This document shows positions 29,227-37,860 of a stretch of DNA of 64,000 nt, in pieces. The stretch spans positions 186,001 through 250,000 of the forward strand of contig NZ_VIGC02000002.1 in assembly GCF_006569185.2 (NCBI RefSeq). The letters are read 5' to 3'. Position numbers and translations under genes: made by a program. How positions within the stretch are numbered: position 1 is the stretch's first letter; every line of letters begins with the position of its first letter. The notes under the pieces were generated by a model, which was given only the letters and a program-made list of their open reading frames with translations, did not search any database and was not told the DNA's origin. The stretch comes from Litorilinea aerophila. GTDB taxonomy: Bacteria > Chloroflexota > Anaerolineae > Caldilineales > Caldilineaceae.

Positions 29227-30237
29227 ATGCACATTGGGGTCATCCTGGTCAACTACAATACCCGGGAACTGCTGCGCCGCAGCCTGGCCAGTGTCTTTGC
29301 CTCCGCGGCGGCGGGCGGGTTGCCGTCGCCCCAGGTGGTGGTGGTGGACAACGCCAGCCAGGACGGCAGCGCCGCCATGGTGGCGGAATGCTTCCCCCAG
29401 GTGCGGCTGGTGGCCTCGCCCCAGAACCTGGGCTACACCCGGGGAAACAACCTGGGGTTGCGGCTCCTGGGCTTTGACATCCCCACAGAAGCCCCACTCC
29501 CGCCGACGCCGGCATCCACGCCGCCCCCGGACGCGGTGCTGCTGCTAAACCCCGATGCCGAGCTGGTGGAGGACGCCCTGGGCCAGCTGGCCGGGTTCCT
29601 CCAGCACACCCCCGACGCCGGTGCCTGTGGCGCCCACCTCCGCTACGGCGACGGCCGTTTTCAGCACGGCGCTTTTCGTTTCCCTTCCCTGGCCCAGGTG
29701 GCCCTGGACTTCTTCCCGTTGACCGGCCTGCCGGGAGCCCATCGCCTGCACCACAGCCGGCTCAATGGCCGCTATCCGGCGCGCCTCTGGCAGGGCCGGG
29801 CGCCTTTTCCGGTGGACTTCGTCCTGGGGGCCGCGTGGATGGTGCGGGGGGAAGCCCTTCGCACGGTGGGCGGCCTGGACGAAGGCTACTTCATGTACTG
29901 CGAGGAGATGGACTGGTGCCTGCGCCTGGCCCAGGCCGGCTGGCGCACCTACGCAGTGCCCACCGCGCGGGTCATCCACCACGAGGGGCAGAGCAGCCGC
30001 CAGGTGCGCTGGCACGCGTACGAGCAGCTCTGGCGTAGCCGTCTGCGCTTCTACCGGAAGCACCGGCAGCACTACCCGCCGGGCCATCTGGCCGCCGTAT
30101 GGACGTTGGTGCGGCTGGGGCTCTGGTGGCGGCGACGCCAGATCCTGGGCGCGTTTGCCGCCGGCGAGCTGGACGGCAGCCAGACGGCGGCGGCCCTCTC
30201 TGCCTTCACCCACATTGTCAGGATGGGACAGCCATGA
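29227..30237 (+). CDS. Family 2 glycosyltransferase (rhamnosyltransferase-like)
   Basis: A 336-residue GT-A enzyme. IGVILVNYNTRELL opens the nucleotide-sugar fold. VVVVDNASQDGSA and LLLNPDAEL provide the DxD-like metal site. FVLGAAWMVRGEALRTVGGL then EEMDWCLRLAQAGW is the acceptor/catalytic ED motif common in rhamnosyltransferases. It contains a Pro/Thr-rich insert (~residues 90-105). It overlaps the next glycosyltransferase by ATGA. Donor and acceptor are unknown; surface glycan assembly is likely. Confidence 0.87.
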   Translation: MHIGVILVNYNTRELLRRSLASVFASAAAGGLPSPQVVVVDNASQDGSAAMVAECFPQVRLVASPQNLGYTRGNNLGLRLLGFDIPTEAPLPPTPASTPPPDAVLLLNPDAELVEDALGQLAGFLQHTPDAGACGAHLRYGDGRFQHGAFRFPSLAQVALDFFPLTGLPGAHRLHHSRLNGRYPARLWQGRAPFPVDFVLGAAWMVRGEALRTVGGLDEGYFMYCEEMDWCLRLAQAGWRTYAVPTARVIHHEGQSSRQVRWHAYEQLWRSRLRFYRKHRQHYPPGHLAAVWTLVRLGLWWRRRQILGAFAAGELDGSQTAAALSAFTHIVRMGQP

Positions 30238-31019
30238 CCGCAGAACTGGTTGCCGTCATCTTGACCCGGGACGAAGCCCGGCACATCGAGGCCTGCATCG
30301 CCAGCCTGGTGGACTGGGTGGATGCGGTGGTGGTGTGGGATTCGGGAAGCCAGGATGAAACCTGCGCCCTGGCCCGCCGGGCCGGCGCGCTGGTGGTCCA
30401 GCGCCCGTTCGACAACTACGCGGCCCAGCGACAGGCCGCGCTGGATACCATCGCGGCGCGCTGGATCTTGTTCGTGGATGCGGACGAGCGGGCCACGCCA
30501 GAGCTGGCCCGGGAGGTGCGGGCCCAGGTGCGGGCCGGCCGCGCGGACGGCTACTGGATTCCCCGGCGCAATTTCATCGTGGGGCGGGAGATGCGGGCGG
30601 GCGGCTTCTACCCGGACTACCAGCTGCGACTGTTGAAGCGGGGAGCGGCCCGCTACGTGGCCGAACGGGAAGTCCACGAGGTGGTGGAGCTCCTGGGAAC
30701 GGAAGGGTACCTGCGCTCCCCCCTGATCCACCACAACTACCAGGACTGGGGGCAGTTTCACCGCAAGCAGCGTTTCTACGCCCGCTACGAAGCCCGCATC
30801 CTGGCCGCCCGGGGCATCCGCCCCCGCCCCCACAATTTCATCCTGCAGCCCCTGCGGGAGTTCCGCCGGCGCTTTCTCAGCCTGGGGGGCTGGCGGGACG
30901 GCCGCCATGGCCTGCGGCTGGCCCTGCTGCTGGCCTGGTACTACGGCTTCCTACCCTACTGGATCCTGCTGCGCGGATTAGAGCAGACCGGCCAGGGAGG
31001 CCGCCCCGGTTCAACTTGA
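30234..31019 (+). CDS. Family 2 glycosyltransferase (WaaE/KdtX-like)
   Basis: A 261-residue GT-A protein. VAVILTRDEARHIEACIASL, VWDSGSQDET and WILFVDADERATPEL (DxD in FVDADE) match the WaaE/KdtX group that adds glucose to LPS cores or wall glycans. A C-terminal amphipathic/hydrophobic stretch (LALLLAWYYGFLPYWILL) suggests membrane association. Start is the ATG overlapping the previous gene's stop, giving coupled translation. Confidence 0.87.
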   Translation: MTAELVAVILTRDEARHIEACIASLVDWVDAVVVWDSGSQDETCALARRAGALVVQRPFDNYAAQRQAALDTIAARWILFVDADERATPELAREVRAQVRAGRADGYWIPRRNFIVGREMRAGGFYPDYQLRLLKRGAARYVAEREVHEVVELLGTEGYLRSPLIHHNYQDWGQFHRKQRFYARYEARILAARGIRPRPHNFILQPLREFRRRFLSLGGWRDGRHGLRLALLLAWYYGFLPYWILLRGLEQTGQGGRPGST

Positions 31020-31104
31020 CGGAAACCAGGCCGTCGTCTATGATCCACCGGCGATGGCCCGCCGGATCCACAGCATAAGCGAGAAATCCACCAAGGTAAC
31101 GAAC

Positions 31105-32037
31105 ATGAACCAGCATCGCCCCGACACTTCCCTGGCAGACGCGATGCCCCAGCGTCTGGGGGACCAGGGTTTCCACCGGGTCGGCATCTTGCATCACCCT
31201 AAAAAGCCGGAATCCATCCAACTGGGCCAGCAGATCGCGGCCTTCCTGCGGGCCCATGGCCTGGAGGAGATCTGGTTTGAGTCCGCATGGGAAAGCGAAG
31301 CGGTGTTGGAGCACCTGCCCAATGTGGATCTGCTCATCACCCTGGGTGGTGATGGCACGCTGCTGCGCGCCGCCCGGCTGGGGGCTCGCCACAACGTGCC
31401 CATGCTGGGCGTGAAAATGGGGCGGCTGGGCTTCCTGGCAGAGATCTTCCCGGATGACTGGCAGGCCCCCCTCACCCGCATGCTCCAGGGCAGTTACTGG
31501 GTGGAACAGCGCCTCATGGTCCGGGTTCGGCTGGAACGGAGCCCGGCAGAAGGGGCTCCCCGGGCCTCCCTCTGCGAATACGATGCCCTCAACGACGTGG
31601 TGTTGAGCCGGGGAGGCCTGGCCCGGGTGGTCCGCATTAGCGTCCAACTGGATGGAGGATACCTGACGACATACACCTGTGATGGGTTAATTGTCAGTAC
31701 GGCAACCGGCAGCACCGGCTATGCCCTGGCCGTGGGGGGGCCCATCCTGCCGCCAGAGCTGCGCAACATCCTGGTGATTCCCATCGCCCCCCACCTGAGC
31801 ATGGACCGGGCTGTGGTGTTGTCGGAAGGGACGGAGATCCGCATGCGGGCGTACAGCGATCACGAAGCCATGCTGACCGTGGATGGCCAGTTCGTGGTGG
31901 AGGTGCGGGAAGGGGACGAGATCATGGTGACCGGCAGCCCCCATCTGGCACGCTTCATCCGCATGCGGGATCGCAGCTACTTCTATCGCACGTTGATGAA
32001 CAAGCTGCGGGGGCCATCCACACAAGAAGGTGAATGA
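31105..32037 (+). CDS. nadK: NAD kinase
   Basis: A 310-residue cytosolic enzyme making NADP from NAD with ATP or polyphosphate. The GGDGTLLRAAR motif carries the catalytic Asp; LGVKMGRLGFLAEI, YDALNDVVLSRGG, and STATGSTGYALAVGGPIL are the NAD-binding segments; the C-terminal SVDG-like motif reads TVDGQF. The N-terminus is somewhat extended; an in-frame ATG at 31054 is an alternative start. It overlaps the zinc-finger membrane protein gene by ATGA. Confidence 0.93.
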   Translation: MNQHRPDTSLADAMPQRLGDQGFHRVGILHHPKKPESIQLGQQIAAFLRAHGLEEIWFESAWESEAVLEHLPNVDLLITLGGDGTLLRAARLGARHNVPMLGVKMGRLGFLAEIFPDDWQAPLTRMLQGSYWVEQRLMVRVRLERSPAEGAPRASLCEYDALNDVVLSRGGLARVVRISVQLDGGYLTTYTCDGLIVSTATGSTGYALAVGGPILPPELRNILVIPIAPHLSMDRAVVLSEGTEIRMRAYSDHEAMLTVDGQFVVEVREGDEIMVTGSPHLARFIRMRDRSYFYRTLMNKLRGPSTQEGE

Positions 32038-32615
32038 TGACTGAATCCATGCCCACCCGCCAGCCGGAGCACCCGACGGCGGACCCGGCGTTGGCGGCCG
32101 CACCCGGCACGGAAGAGGCTGAGGTGCTCTATTGTGCCAATCACCCCAACGTGGAGACGTTGCTGCGCTGCAACAAATGTGGCAAACCCATCTGCCTCAA
32201 ATGCGCCCAACTCACCGATGTGGGGTACCGCTGCAAGGAGTGCATCCGCAACGTCCAGGACAACTATTTCAATGCCGTGACGGTGGACAACGCCATCGCC
32301 TTTGCCGTGGCCCTGGTGATTGCCGGCATCGCGGTGCCCATCCTCAGCATCCTGCTGGGTATGTTACGCGGTTTCTTCTTCTGGGGGCTGATCATCGCCT
32401 TCATGTTGGGTGGCGGCGCCGGCGGCGCCCTGGCCCAGATCATCCGGGCCGCAGTGGGCCGGCGGCGAGGGCGATACCTGCGCTACTTCGCCCTGGCTGG
32501 CATCATCTGTGGCTCCCTGGCCAGCCTGGTGCTCCTGAACCTGCCCCTGCTAAACCTGCCTTTGCTGGTCTTCGGCGTGCTGGCCACGGCCACCGCCTTC
32601 CAGATCCTGCGCTGA
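32034..32615 (+). CDS. B-box-type zinc-finger membrane protein
   Basis: A 193-residue protein. Residues ~33-75 hold a zinc-finger of B-box type: YCANHPN, LRCNKCGKPICLKCA, and YRCKEC. The remainder has about four TM helices (starting AIAFAVALVIAGIAVP), with an Arg-rich loop (GRRRGRYLR) between the pairs. In other bacteria this zinc finger precedes rhomboid or other membrane domains; the job is unknown. It is translated together with nadK. A 144-base gap before the LysM gene shows nothing special. Confidence 0.7.
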   Translation: MMTESMPTRQPEHPTADPALAAAPGTEEAEVLYCANHPNVETLLRCNKCGKPICLKCAQLTDVGYRCKECIRNVQDNYFNAVTVDNAIAFAVALVIAGIAVPILSILLGMLRGFFFWGLIIAFMLGGGAGGALAQIIRAAVGRRRGRYLRYFALAGIICGSLASLVLLNLPLLNLPLLVFGVLATATAFQILR

Positions 32616-32759
32616 TCGCCGGCAGCCCCCTGCCAGGCCCACTGTCCCTGGCGCACCCTGCCCCCTCCGGCAGGAGTTTGCGCCAGGTATTGGCCTGTGC
32701 TATGATGCCATCGCTACGCCAGTTGCCACAGAACCCGGAACAGAACCGGAGGTACGACC

Positions 32760-33701
32760 GTGGGCACCCATCTCCGCCTGATCATCATCCTGACCACAGC
32801 CCTGCTCCTGGTTGCCTGCACGCGGGATCGCCCCACGCCAGAGCCGACGGCCACCAGCGCCGTCGCCGAGACGCCCACGCCGGCCAGCGCGCCCGTCCAG
32901 GAGCCCGAGGTCACCGTGACCACGCCGGAGGCTACCACCGAGACGCCGGCGCCCGAGGGAACGGCCACCCCCGAAGAGCCCACCACCTTCCAGTACACCG
33001 TCCAGCCGGGGGACACCCTCTTCTCCATCGCCCAAAAATTCGGCACCGACGTGGAGACCATCCGCCAGCTCAACGCCCTGGCCGATGACAACATCATCGT
33101 GGGGCAACCCCTCTACGTGCCCTACGTGGAGGGAATGACCGCCGAAGGCCTGCCCACCCCCACGCCCGGCCCCTACCGCTACGTGATCCAGAGCGGGGAC
33201 ACCCTCAGCGCCATCGCCCTGCGCTTCGGCGTGGACCCCATCCAGATCATGGAGGCCAACAACTTGCTGGACCCCAACACCCTGACCGTGGGTGCGGAGA
33301 TCATCATCCCCAACTACCAGCCGCCGGCCGAGACCGGCACGGCCAGCACCGGGGGCCAGGCCGCCCAGGGTGAGCCGGTCATCCACGTGGTTCAACCGGG
33401 GGAAGGGCTGTACGAAATTGCCGTGAAATATGGGGTCAGCGCGGCGGAGATTGCGGCTGCCAACAACATCACCAACCGCAACCTCTTGCGGGTGGGCCAG
33501 GAGCTGATCATCCCCGGCGTGACCCGGCAACAGGTGATTGCCGAACGGGGCGTCGTCCATGTGGTGCAGCCGGGCGAAAGCCTGCTGGGCATCGCCATCC
33601 AGTACGGCGTGGATGTGGAAGCCATCATCGAGCTCAACGACATCACCGACCCCGACGCCCTTTCCGTGGGGCAGGAACTGGTGATTCCGGTCCAGCAGTG
33701 A
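32760..33701 (+). CDS. LysM-repeat lipoprotein (four LysM domains)
   Basis: A 313-residue lipoprotein. The lipobox LLVAC places Cys20 as the lipid anchor. A Thr/Pro/Glu spacer follows, then four LysM domains at about residues 79-122, 140-183, 209-252 and 261-306, each with the pattern V.PG(D/E)(T/S)L..IA..(Y/F)G and ending VGQ.L.IP. LysM binds N-acetylglucosamine polymers such as peptidoglycan. There is no catalytic domain, so it is probably a wall-binding scaffold. A GTG start with GGAGGT nine bases upstream. Confidence 0.9.
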   Translation: MGTHLRLIIILTTALLLVACTRDRPTPEPTATSAVAETPTPASAPVQEPEVTVTTPEATTETPAPEGTATPEEPTTFQYTVQPGDTLFSIAQKFGTDVETIRQLNALADDNIIVGQPLYVPYVEGMTAEGLPTPTPGPYRYVIQSGDTLSAIALRFGVDPIQIMEANNLLDPNTLTVGAEIIIPNYQPPAETGTASTGGQAAQGEPVIHVVQPGEGLYEIAVKYGVSAAEIAAANNITNRNLLRVGQELIIPGVTRQQVIAERGVVHVVQPGESLLGIAIQYGVDVEAIIELNDITDPDALSVGQELVIPVQQ

Positions 33702-33715
33702 GGGAGGCGCCGGTT

Positions 33716-34504
33716 TTAGACCAGCAGCCCCCGCAGAACGGTGACAGCCTGTCCGCCCAGGATCACCCGATCCCCCGCCAGGCGCACCCGCAGCACCCCC
33801 CCCCGGGGGGAGGCCTGATAGGCCAGGAACTGCGCCTTGCCCAGCCGTCGCTGCCAGAAGGGGGCCAGGCAACAGTGGGCCGAACCGGTGACCGGATCTT
33901 CCTGGACGCCGGCGCCAGGGGCGAAAAAGCGGGAGACGAAGTCGTAGCCGCCGCTGGTGGCCGGAGCGGTCACGATCACCCCCCGGACCGGCAGCCGGGA
34001 GAGGGCGACGAAATCGGGGTTGGCCGCGCGCACTTCCGCCTCGGAAGCCACTTCCACCACGTAGTCAAATCGATTCTTGCCCACATAGACCGGGGAGACG
34101 CCCAGGGCTTCGGCCAGGCCGGGCACGGCGTCCACCGGTTCATCTGGCGTGGCCGGAAAGTCCAGCTCGATCCACTCGTCCCGTTTGCTGGCGGTGAGCA
34201 AGCCGCTGCGGGTGTGGAAGCGGGCCGTTTCGCCCCCCAGCAGGTAGCCAGCCTCCCAGAGGATGTGGGCCGCTGCCAGGGTGGCATGGCCACAGAGATC
34301 TACCTCCACCGTGGGGGTAAACCAGCGCAGGCGGTAGCCCTCGGGCTCCCGCCAGAGGAAGGCCGTCTCCGACAGGTTCATCTCCTGGGCCACCTTCTGC
34401 ATCCACGCCGGATCCACCGGGCCCTCCAACATGCAGACGGCAGCCGGATTGCCGGCAAAGGGTGTGTTGGTGAACGCATCGACTTGATAGATGGGAATTC
34501 CCAT
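33716..34504 (-). CDS. PhzF-family isomerase/epimerase-like protein
   Basis: A 262-residue protein with the double-hotdog-like PhzF fold. IYQVDAFTNTPFAGNPAAVC opens it, with the usual Asn-Pro loop; NLSETAFLW carries the conserved Glu. RWFTPTVEVDLCGHATLAAA is the second-domain active site, and DPVTGSAHCCLAPFW lies in the C-terminal half. The family includes phenazine enzyme PhzF and many isomerases of unknown substrate. No phenazine genes are nearby. A consensus promoter lies upstream at 34622-34650. The frame is open to 34978 but antisense to the next gene. Confidence 0.88.
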   Translation of the reverse strand: MGIPIYQVDAFTNTPFAGNPAAVCMLEGPVDPAWMQKVAQEMNLSETAFLWREPEGYRLRWFTPTVEVDLCGHATLAAAHILWEAGYLLGGETARFHTRSGLLTASKRDEWIELDFPATPDEPVDAVPGLAEALGVSPVYVGKNRFDYVVEVASEAEVRAANPDFVALSRLPVRGVIVTAPATSGGYDFVSRFFAPGAGVQEDPVTGSAHCCLAPFWQRRLGKAQFLAYQASPRGGVLRVRLAGDRVILGGQAVTVLRGLLV

Positions 34505-34621
34505 GGCTTGCCCTGGCCTTCCGTGGTTGCTGGTTTCTGCTCCTGATTCTGAGCCCGGTTTGCGTCTCGGTTTGTTTCTTGGAGCGGTGAATCCAGACGC
34601 TTCCGTGCCTGCGCTCGCTTC

Positions 34622-34650
34622 ATTGTAGGTTCTATCCGGGCGACCGTCAA
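34622..34650 (-). promoter_or_regulatory. Sigma-70 promoter for the PhzF-like gene
   Basis: On the minus strand TTGACG (34645-34650) and TACAAT (34622-34627) are spaced by 17 bases, about 120 bases before the ATG at 34504. No other feature was seen in this 217-base divergent gap. Confidence 0.6.
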
Positions 34651-34721
34651 CCTGCAGGAGCTGTTCCTGTTCCTTGTCCATAACGCCATCAACAAGATCT
34701 GACAGACCAAGGACTCGATTC

Positions 34722-35966
34722 ATGTTTCCCAAAATCGCGCCCGTCCGCCAACGGGTCACCGACGAACAAATCCACGACATCGAGGCCCATGTCCGAGCGC
34801 AACTCCAGGCCCTTCCCCTGGCCCAACGGGTACAACCGGGGATGCGGGTTGCGGTGGGTGTGGGCAGCCGAGGTATCTCCTGCATCCGCCCGGTGGTGAC
34901 CACCCTGGTGCGGGAGCTGCAGGCCCTGGGCGCGCAGCCCTTCCTGGTGCCGGCCATGGGCAGCCACGGCGGCGGCACAGCCGAAGGCCAGCGGGAGGTC
35001 CTGGTGGGCTATGGCCTGGGGCCGGATGAGCTGGGTGTGCCCATCCTCAGCAGCATGGAGACCGTCCAGGTGGGCGTGACGCCGGCGGGCATGCCGGTCT
35101 ACTTCGACGCCCAGGCCGCCCAGGCCGACGCCATTGTGGTGGTCAACCGCATCAAGCCCCACACCGCCTTCCGCAACCGGTGGGAGAGCGGCCTGTTTAA
35201 GATGCTGGCCGTGGGCCTGGGGAAGCCCAAGGGCGCGGCCACCATCCACGGCTGGGGGATCGTGGAGGCCATGCCCGCGGCCGCGCGGGTCATCCTGCAA
35301 ACCATGCCCGTGATTGCGGGCATCGGCATCGTGGAGAACGGCCATCACCAGCCCGCCCGCATCGCCGTGCTGCCAGCCGAGGCCATCGAGGCGGAAGAGC
35401 CTAAACTGCTAGAGGAGGCCTGGCGACATCTGCCCCGCATTCCCCTGGAGCCGCTGGATGTGCTGGTGCTGCAGGAGATTGGGAAGGACATCAGCGGCAC
35501 CGGCATGGACCTGAACGTGGTGGGCATGTGGCGGCGCACCGGTGGCCCGGTAGAGCCCCGCTTCGAACGCATCGTGGCCCTGGATCTGACGCCCAACAGC
35601 CACGGCAACGGGGTGGGCGTGGGCTACTGCGACGTCATCCCCCAGCGCCTGCGGGACAAGCTCGACATCCAGGCCACCTACACCAACTGTCTGACTGCCG
35701 GCAACTTCAACGGCGCCAAGCTGCCCATCACCCTCCCCACCGACCGGGACGTGCTCCGGGCCGTATTGCCCGCCAGCAAGGAGCCCGACGCGGTGCGCCT
35801 GGTCATCGTCCGCAACACCCTGGAGCTGGAGACCCTGTGGGTCTCCCAGGCCCTTCTGCCCGAGGTCGCCGCCTCGGACCAGCTTCACCAGATCGGCGAG
35901 CTGCGGCCCCTCACCTTCGACGAGACGGGCGCTTTGCAGATGGATGCTTTGTGGGTGAGAACGTGA
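34722..35966 (+). CDS. LarA-like / DUF2088 family protein (lactate racemase N-domain type)
   Basis: A 414-residue protein. The N-terminal half (VAVGVGSRGISCIRPVV, AMGSHGGGTAEGQ) matches the LarA/DUF2088 domain, in which the conserved His-Gly signature serves nickel-pincer racemases. The C-terminal half continues with KPHTAFRNRWESGLFKML and a GKDISGTGMD motif. True LarA racemizes 2-hydroxyacids, but other members lack the cofactor, and no larBCE cofactor genes were seen here. The substrate is therefore open. The TGA stop lies in the GTGAC palindromic repeat region. Confidence 0.65.
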   Translation: MFPKIAPVRQRVTDEQIHDIEAHVRAQLQALPLAQRVQPGMRVAVGVGSRGISCIRPVVTTLVRELQALGAQPFLVPAMGSHGGGTAEGQREVLVGYGLGPDELGVPILSSMETVQVGVTPAGMPVYFDAQAAQADAIVVVNRIKPHTAFRNRWESGLFKMLAVGLGKPKGAATIHGWGIVEAMPAAARVILQTMPVIAGIGIVENGHHQPARIAVLPAEAIEAEEPKLLEEAWRHLPRIPLEPLDVLVLQEIGKDISGTGMDLNVVGMWRRTGGPVEPRFERIVALDLTPNSHGNGVGVGYCDVIPQRLRDKLDIQATYTNCLTAGNFNGAKLPITLPTDRDVLRAVLPASKEPDAVRLVIVRNTLELETLWVSQALLPEVAASDQLHQIGELRPLTFDETGALQMDALWVRT

Positions 35967-36083
35967 CGGCGTGACACGTGACACCGTGACTCGCCGTCAC
36001 GCCGTTACGCTGTCACGTTGTTACGTTGTTACGCTGTCACGTTGTTACGCTGTCACGTTGTTACGCTGTCACGTTGTCACGTT
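35961..36083. repeat. Hairpin plus ten-unit octamer tandem repeat between convergent genes
   Basis: From 36004 to 36083 ten octamers of the types GTTACGCT, GTCACGTT and GTTACGTT follow one another without gaps. Just before, GTGACGGCG (35963-35971) and CGCCGTCAC (35992-36000) form a 9-bp stem. Both convergent genes stop inside the region: TGA at 35964-35966 and, on the minus strand, TAA at 36061-36063. Such octamer arrays may end transcription and change length by slippage. Confidence 0.8.
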
Positions 36084-37860
36084 CTCGCGCCTCATCCGGC
36101 TGACCCAAGATCACCAGAAAGAGGGCATAGAGCAGCGGCTTGCCCACCATGTTCAGGCCACTGATGGCCGCGTCCCCGGTGAAGGTCTCCACGTAGGAAA
36201 GGTTGTGGGCGGTGAGCATCCAGTTCACCAGGATGACGGTGAAGAGCACGTAGCCCAGGTAGAGGAAGATACGGCTGAGGCGGGGCAGCGCCGGGCTGCC
36301 CCGGTTGGCCCAGCCGCCGATGGTCAGGGCGTCCCAGATCAGGCCGAAAGCGATGAAGCCCACCCCCGCGAAGCTGAACAGGGGGCTGAACGGGTTCTCG
36401 ATGAAATCGGTCTGGCGCAGGAGGGCCGCCATGACCAACACCAACAGCAGCCGGGCGCCGCGGTCAGGGGTCAGCCTGGCCCGCACCAGCCAGTACAGGC
36501 CCAGGCCCAAGAACCAGACCACCCACCAGAACCCGGCCTCCGGTCCCTGCCAGGCCAGGAAAGCCAGCGGCCGCCCGGGCGCGGTGAGATCCCCCCAGAG
36601 CAGGATGGTGCCCAGGGTACCCAGATAGAGCCCCATGGCCCACCGGCCCCGCCAGGCCATCCACAGGCCGACACCCAGGGCTATCGCCAGGACCAGGCTC
36701 ATGAAGTTCCGCTGGTACAGCCCGTAGAAGCGATCGACGGACTGGCTCACCTCCTCCAGCACGTGCACCTCGCTGCCCAGGGCCGTGACCACGCTCAGCA
36801 GGACGATCAAGACCAGGTTGCTGGCGAGAAAGGCCAGGATGAACCAGGGTGCGGCACGATGGGCAGCCGCCACCACGGCCTCCTCATCCCATCGCCGGGT
36901 GCCGGCCCCGTTCCACCGCCGCACCAGCAGCCAGATACAAAGCGCGCCCAGGGGAACGGGCAGGGCACTGGCGTAGGCCAGAAGCACCCCAGGCAGAGGG
37001 TCCGCGGCCAGCCGCTCCCCGACCTGCTCCGTCAACGTCACCCCCCACCAAAGGGAGAGGGCCCCCAGCAGCCCATACAGGCCCCACCCCGGCAGGCGCT
37101 GCCCCGCGATGCCGCTCACCCAACTCCCGGCCCGGTGGACAAAATCGGCAATGTCCAGGCCCAACAGGAGTAGCAGGGGCAGGGCCAGCCCCGCGTAGGA
37201 GACCATGTTGCTGTCCAGGATGCTGAGGAACAGGGGCGCGTCGCTGACCCGCCACATCTCCACCAGCCGCTGCTGGATCACGCCGAAGGCGGCCATGACC
37301 AGCAGGAACAGGGCCACGAACTCCTCGGTAGGCCGGGCAGGTCGGCGCCAGCGCAGCAGAAAGAGGAGAAGCACCCCGGCCAGCGGCGCCCAGCCCAACG
37401 CCACCATCCACCCGGCGGACGTGGCCAGCAGGCTGGCCCGCAGCCAGAGCACCATGATGATGCTGTAGCCCAGCAGGACGGCCAGCCGAACCCCGACCCC
37501 GCTGTGCAGGGCGCCGGCCAGGGCAAAACTCCAGGCCAGGGCCAGCATGTAGAGGGTGACCGGAATGACTGCTACCGGTACCAGGGAGCCCCGGCCAGGC
37601 GTGCCCGCGGTGGCTGCCAGCAGGGGAAAGTGGGCCCGCCAAAAGTCGTTAAAGACCAGCACGGCCGCCATGACAAAAAGCAGCCCGAAGCCCATCCAGA
37701 CCAGCAACCGGGTCGAGCGGGACATGCCTCGCAGATCCACCAGGCCGTCCCGCAGGTCGGCCCAGACAAAATCTCGCAGGGCATCGAAGGAGATGGACCA
37801 GAGGAACCCCACCAGGGCCAGCCAGGTGGTGCGGGTGGGACGAAGGCGAGAGAGGTTCAT
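36061..37860 (-). CDS. Large polytopic membrane protein of unknown function
   Basis: A 599-residue protein made almost entirely of hydrophobic helices (roughly fourteen to sixteen), starting with a short cytoplasmic stretch MNLSRLRPTRTTW. No transporter or enzyme motif was recognised. The ATG overlaps the stop of the beta-propeller gene, so the two are coupled and probably work as a pair in the membrane and on its outer face. The C-terminal codons are made by octamer repeats. The longer frame to 38040 is a shadow of the neighbour. Confidence 0.6.
   Translation of the reverse strand: MNLSRLRPTRTTWLALVGFLWSISFDALRDFVWADLRDGLVDLRGMSRSTRLLVWMGFGLLFVMAAVLVFNDFWRAHFPLLAATAGTPGRGSLVPVAVIPVTLYMLALAWSFALAGALHSGVGVRLAVLLGYSIIMVLWLRASLLATSAGWMVALGWAPLAGVLLLFLLRWRRPARPTEEFVALFLLVMAAFGVIQQRLVEMWRVSDAPLFLSILDSNMVSYAGLALPLLLLLGLDIADFVHRAGSWVSGIAGQRLPGWGLYGLLGALSLWWGVTLTEQVGERLAADPLPGVLLAYASALPVPLGALCIWLLVRRWNGAGTRRWDEEAVVAAAHRAAPWFILAFLASNLVLIVLLSVVTALGSEVHVLEEVSQSVDRFYGLYQRNFMSLVLAIALGVGLWMAWRGRWAMGLYLGTLGTILLWGDLTAPGRPLAFLAWQGPEAGFWWVVWFLGLGLYWLVRARLTPDRGARLLLVLVMAALLRQTDFIENPFSPLFSFAGVGFIAFGLIWDALTIGGWANRGSPALPRLSRIFLYLGYVLFTVILVNWMLTAHNLSYVETFTGDAAISGLNMVGKPLLYALFLVILGQPDEARERDNVTA

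Noticed and set aside
36004-36083. Regular short repeats as a CRISPR array
   Set aside because: The units are 8 bp with no spacers, and no cas genes are present; it is a simple tandem array.
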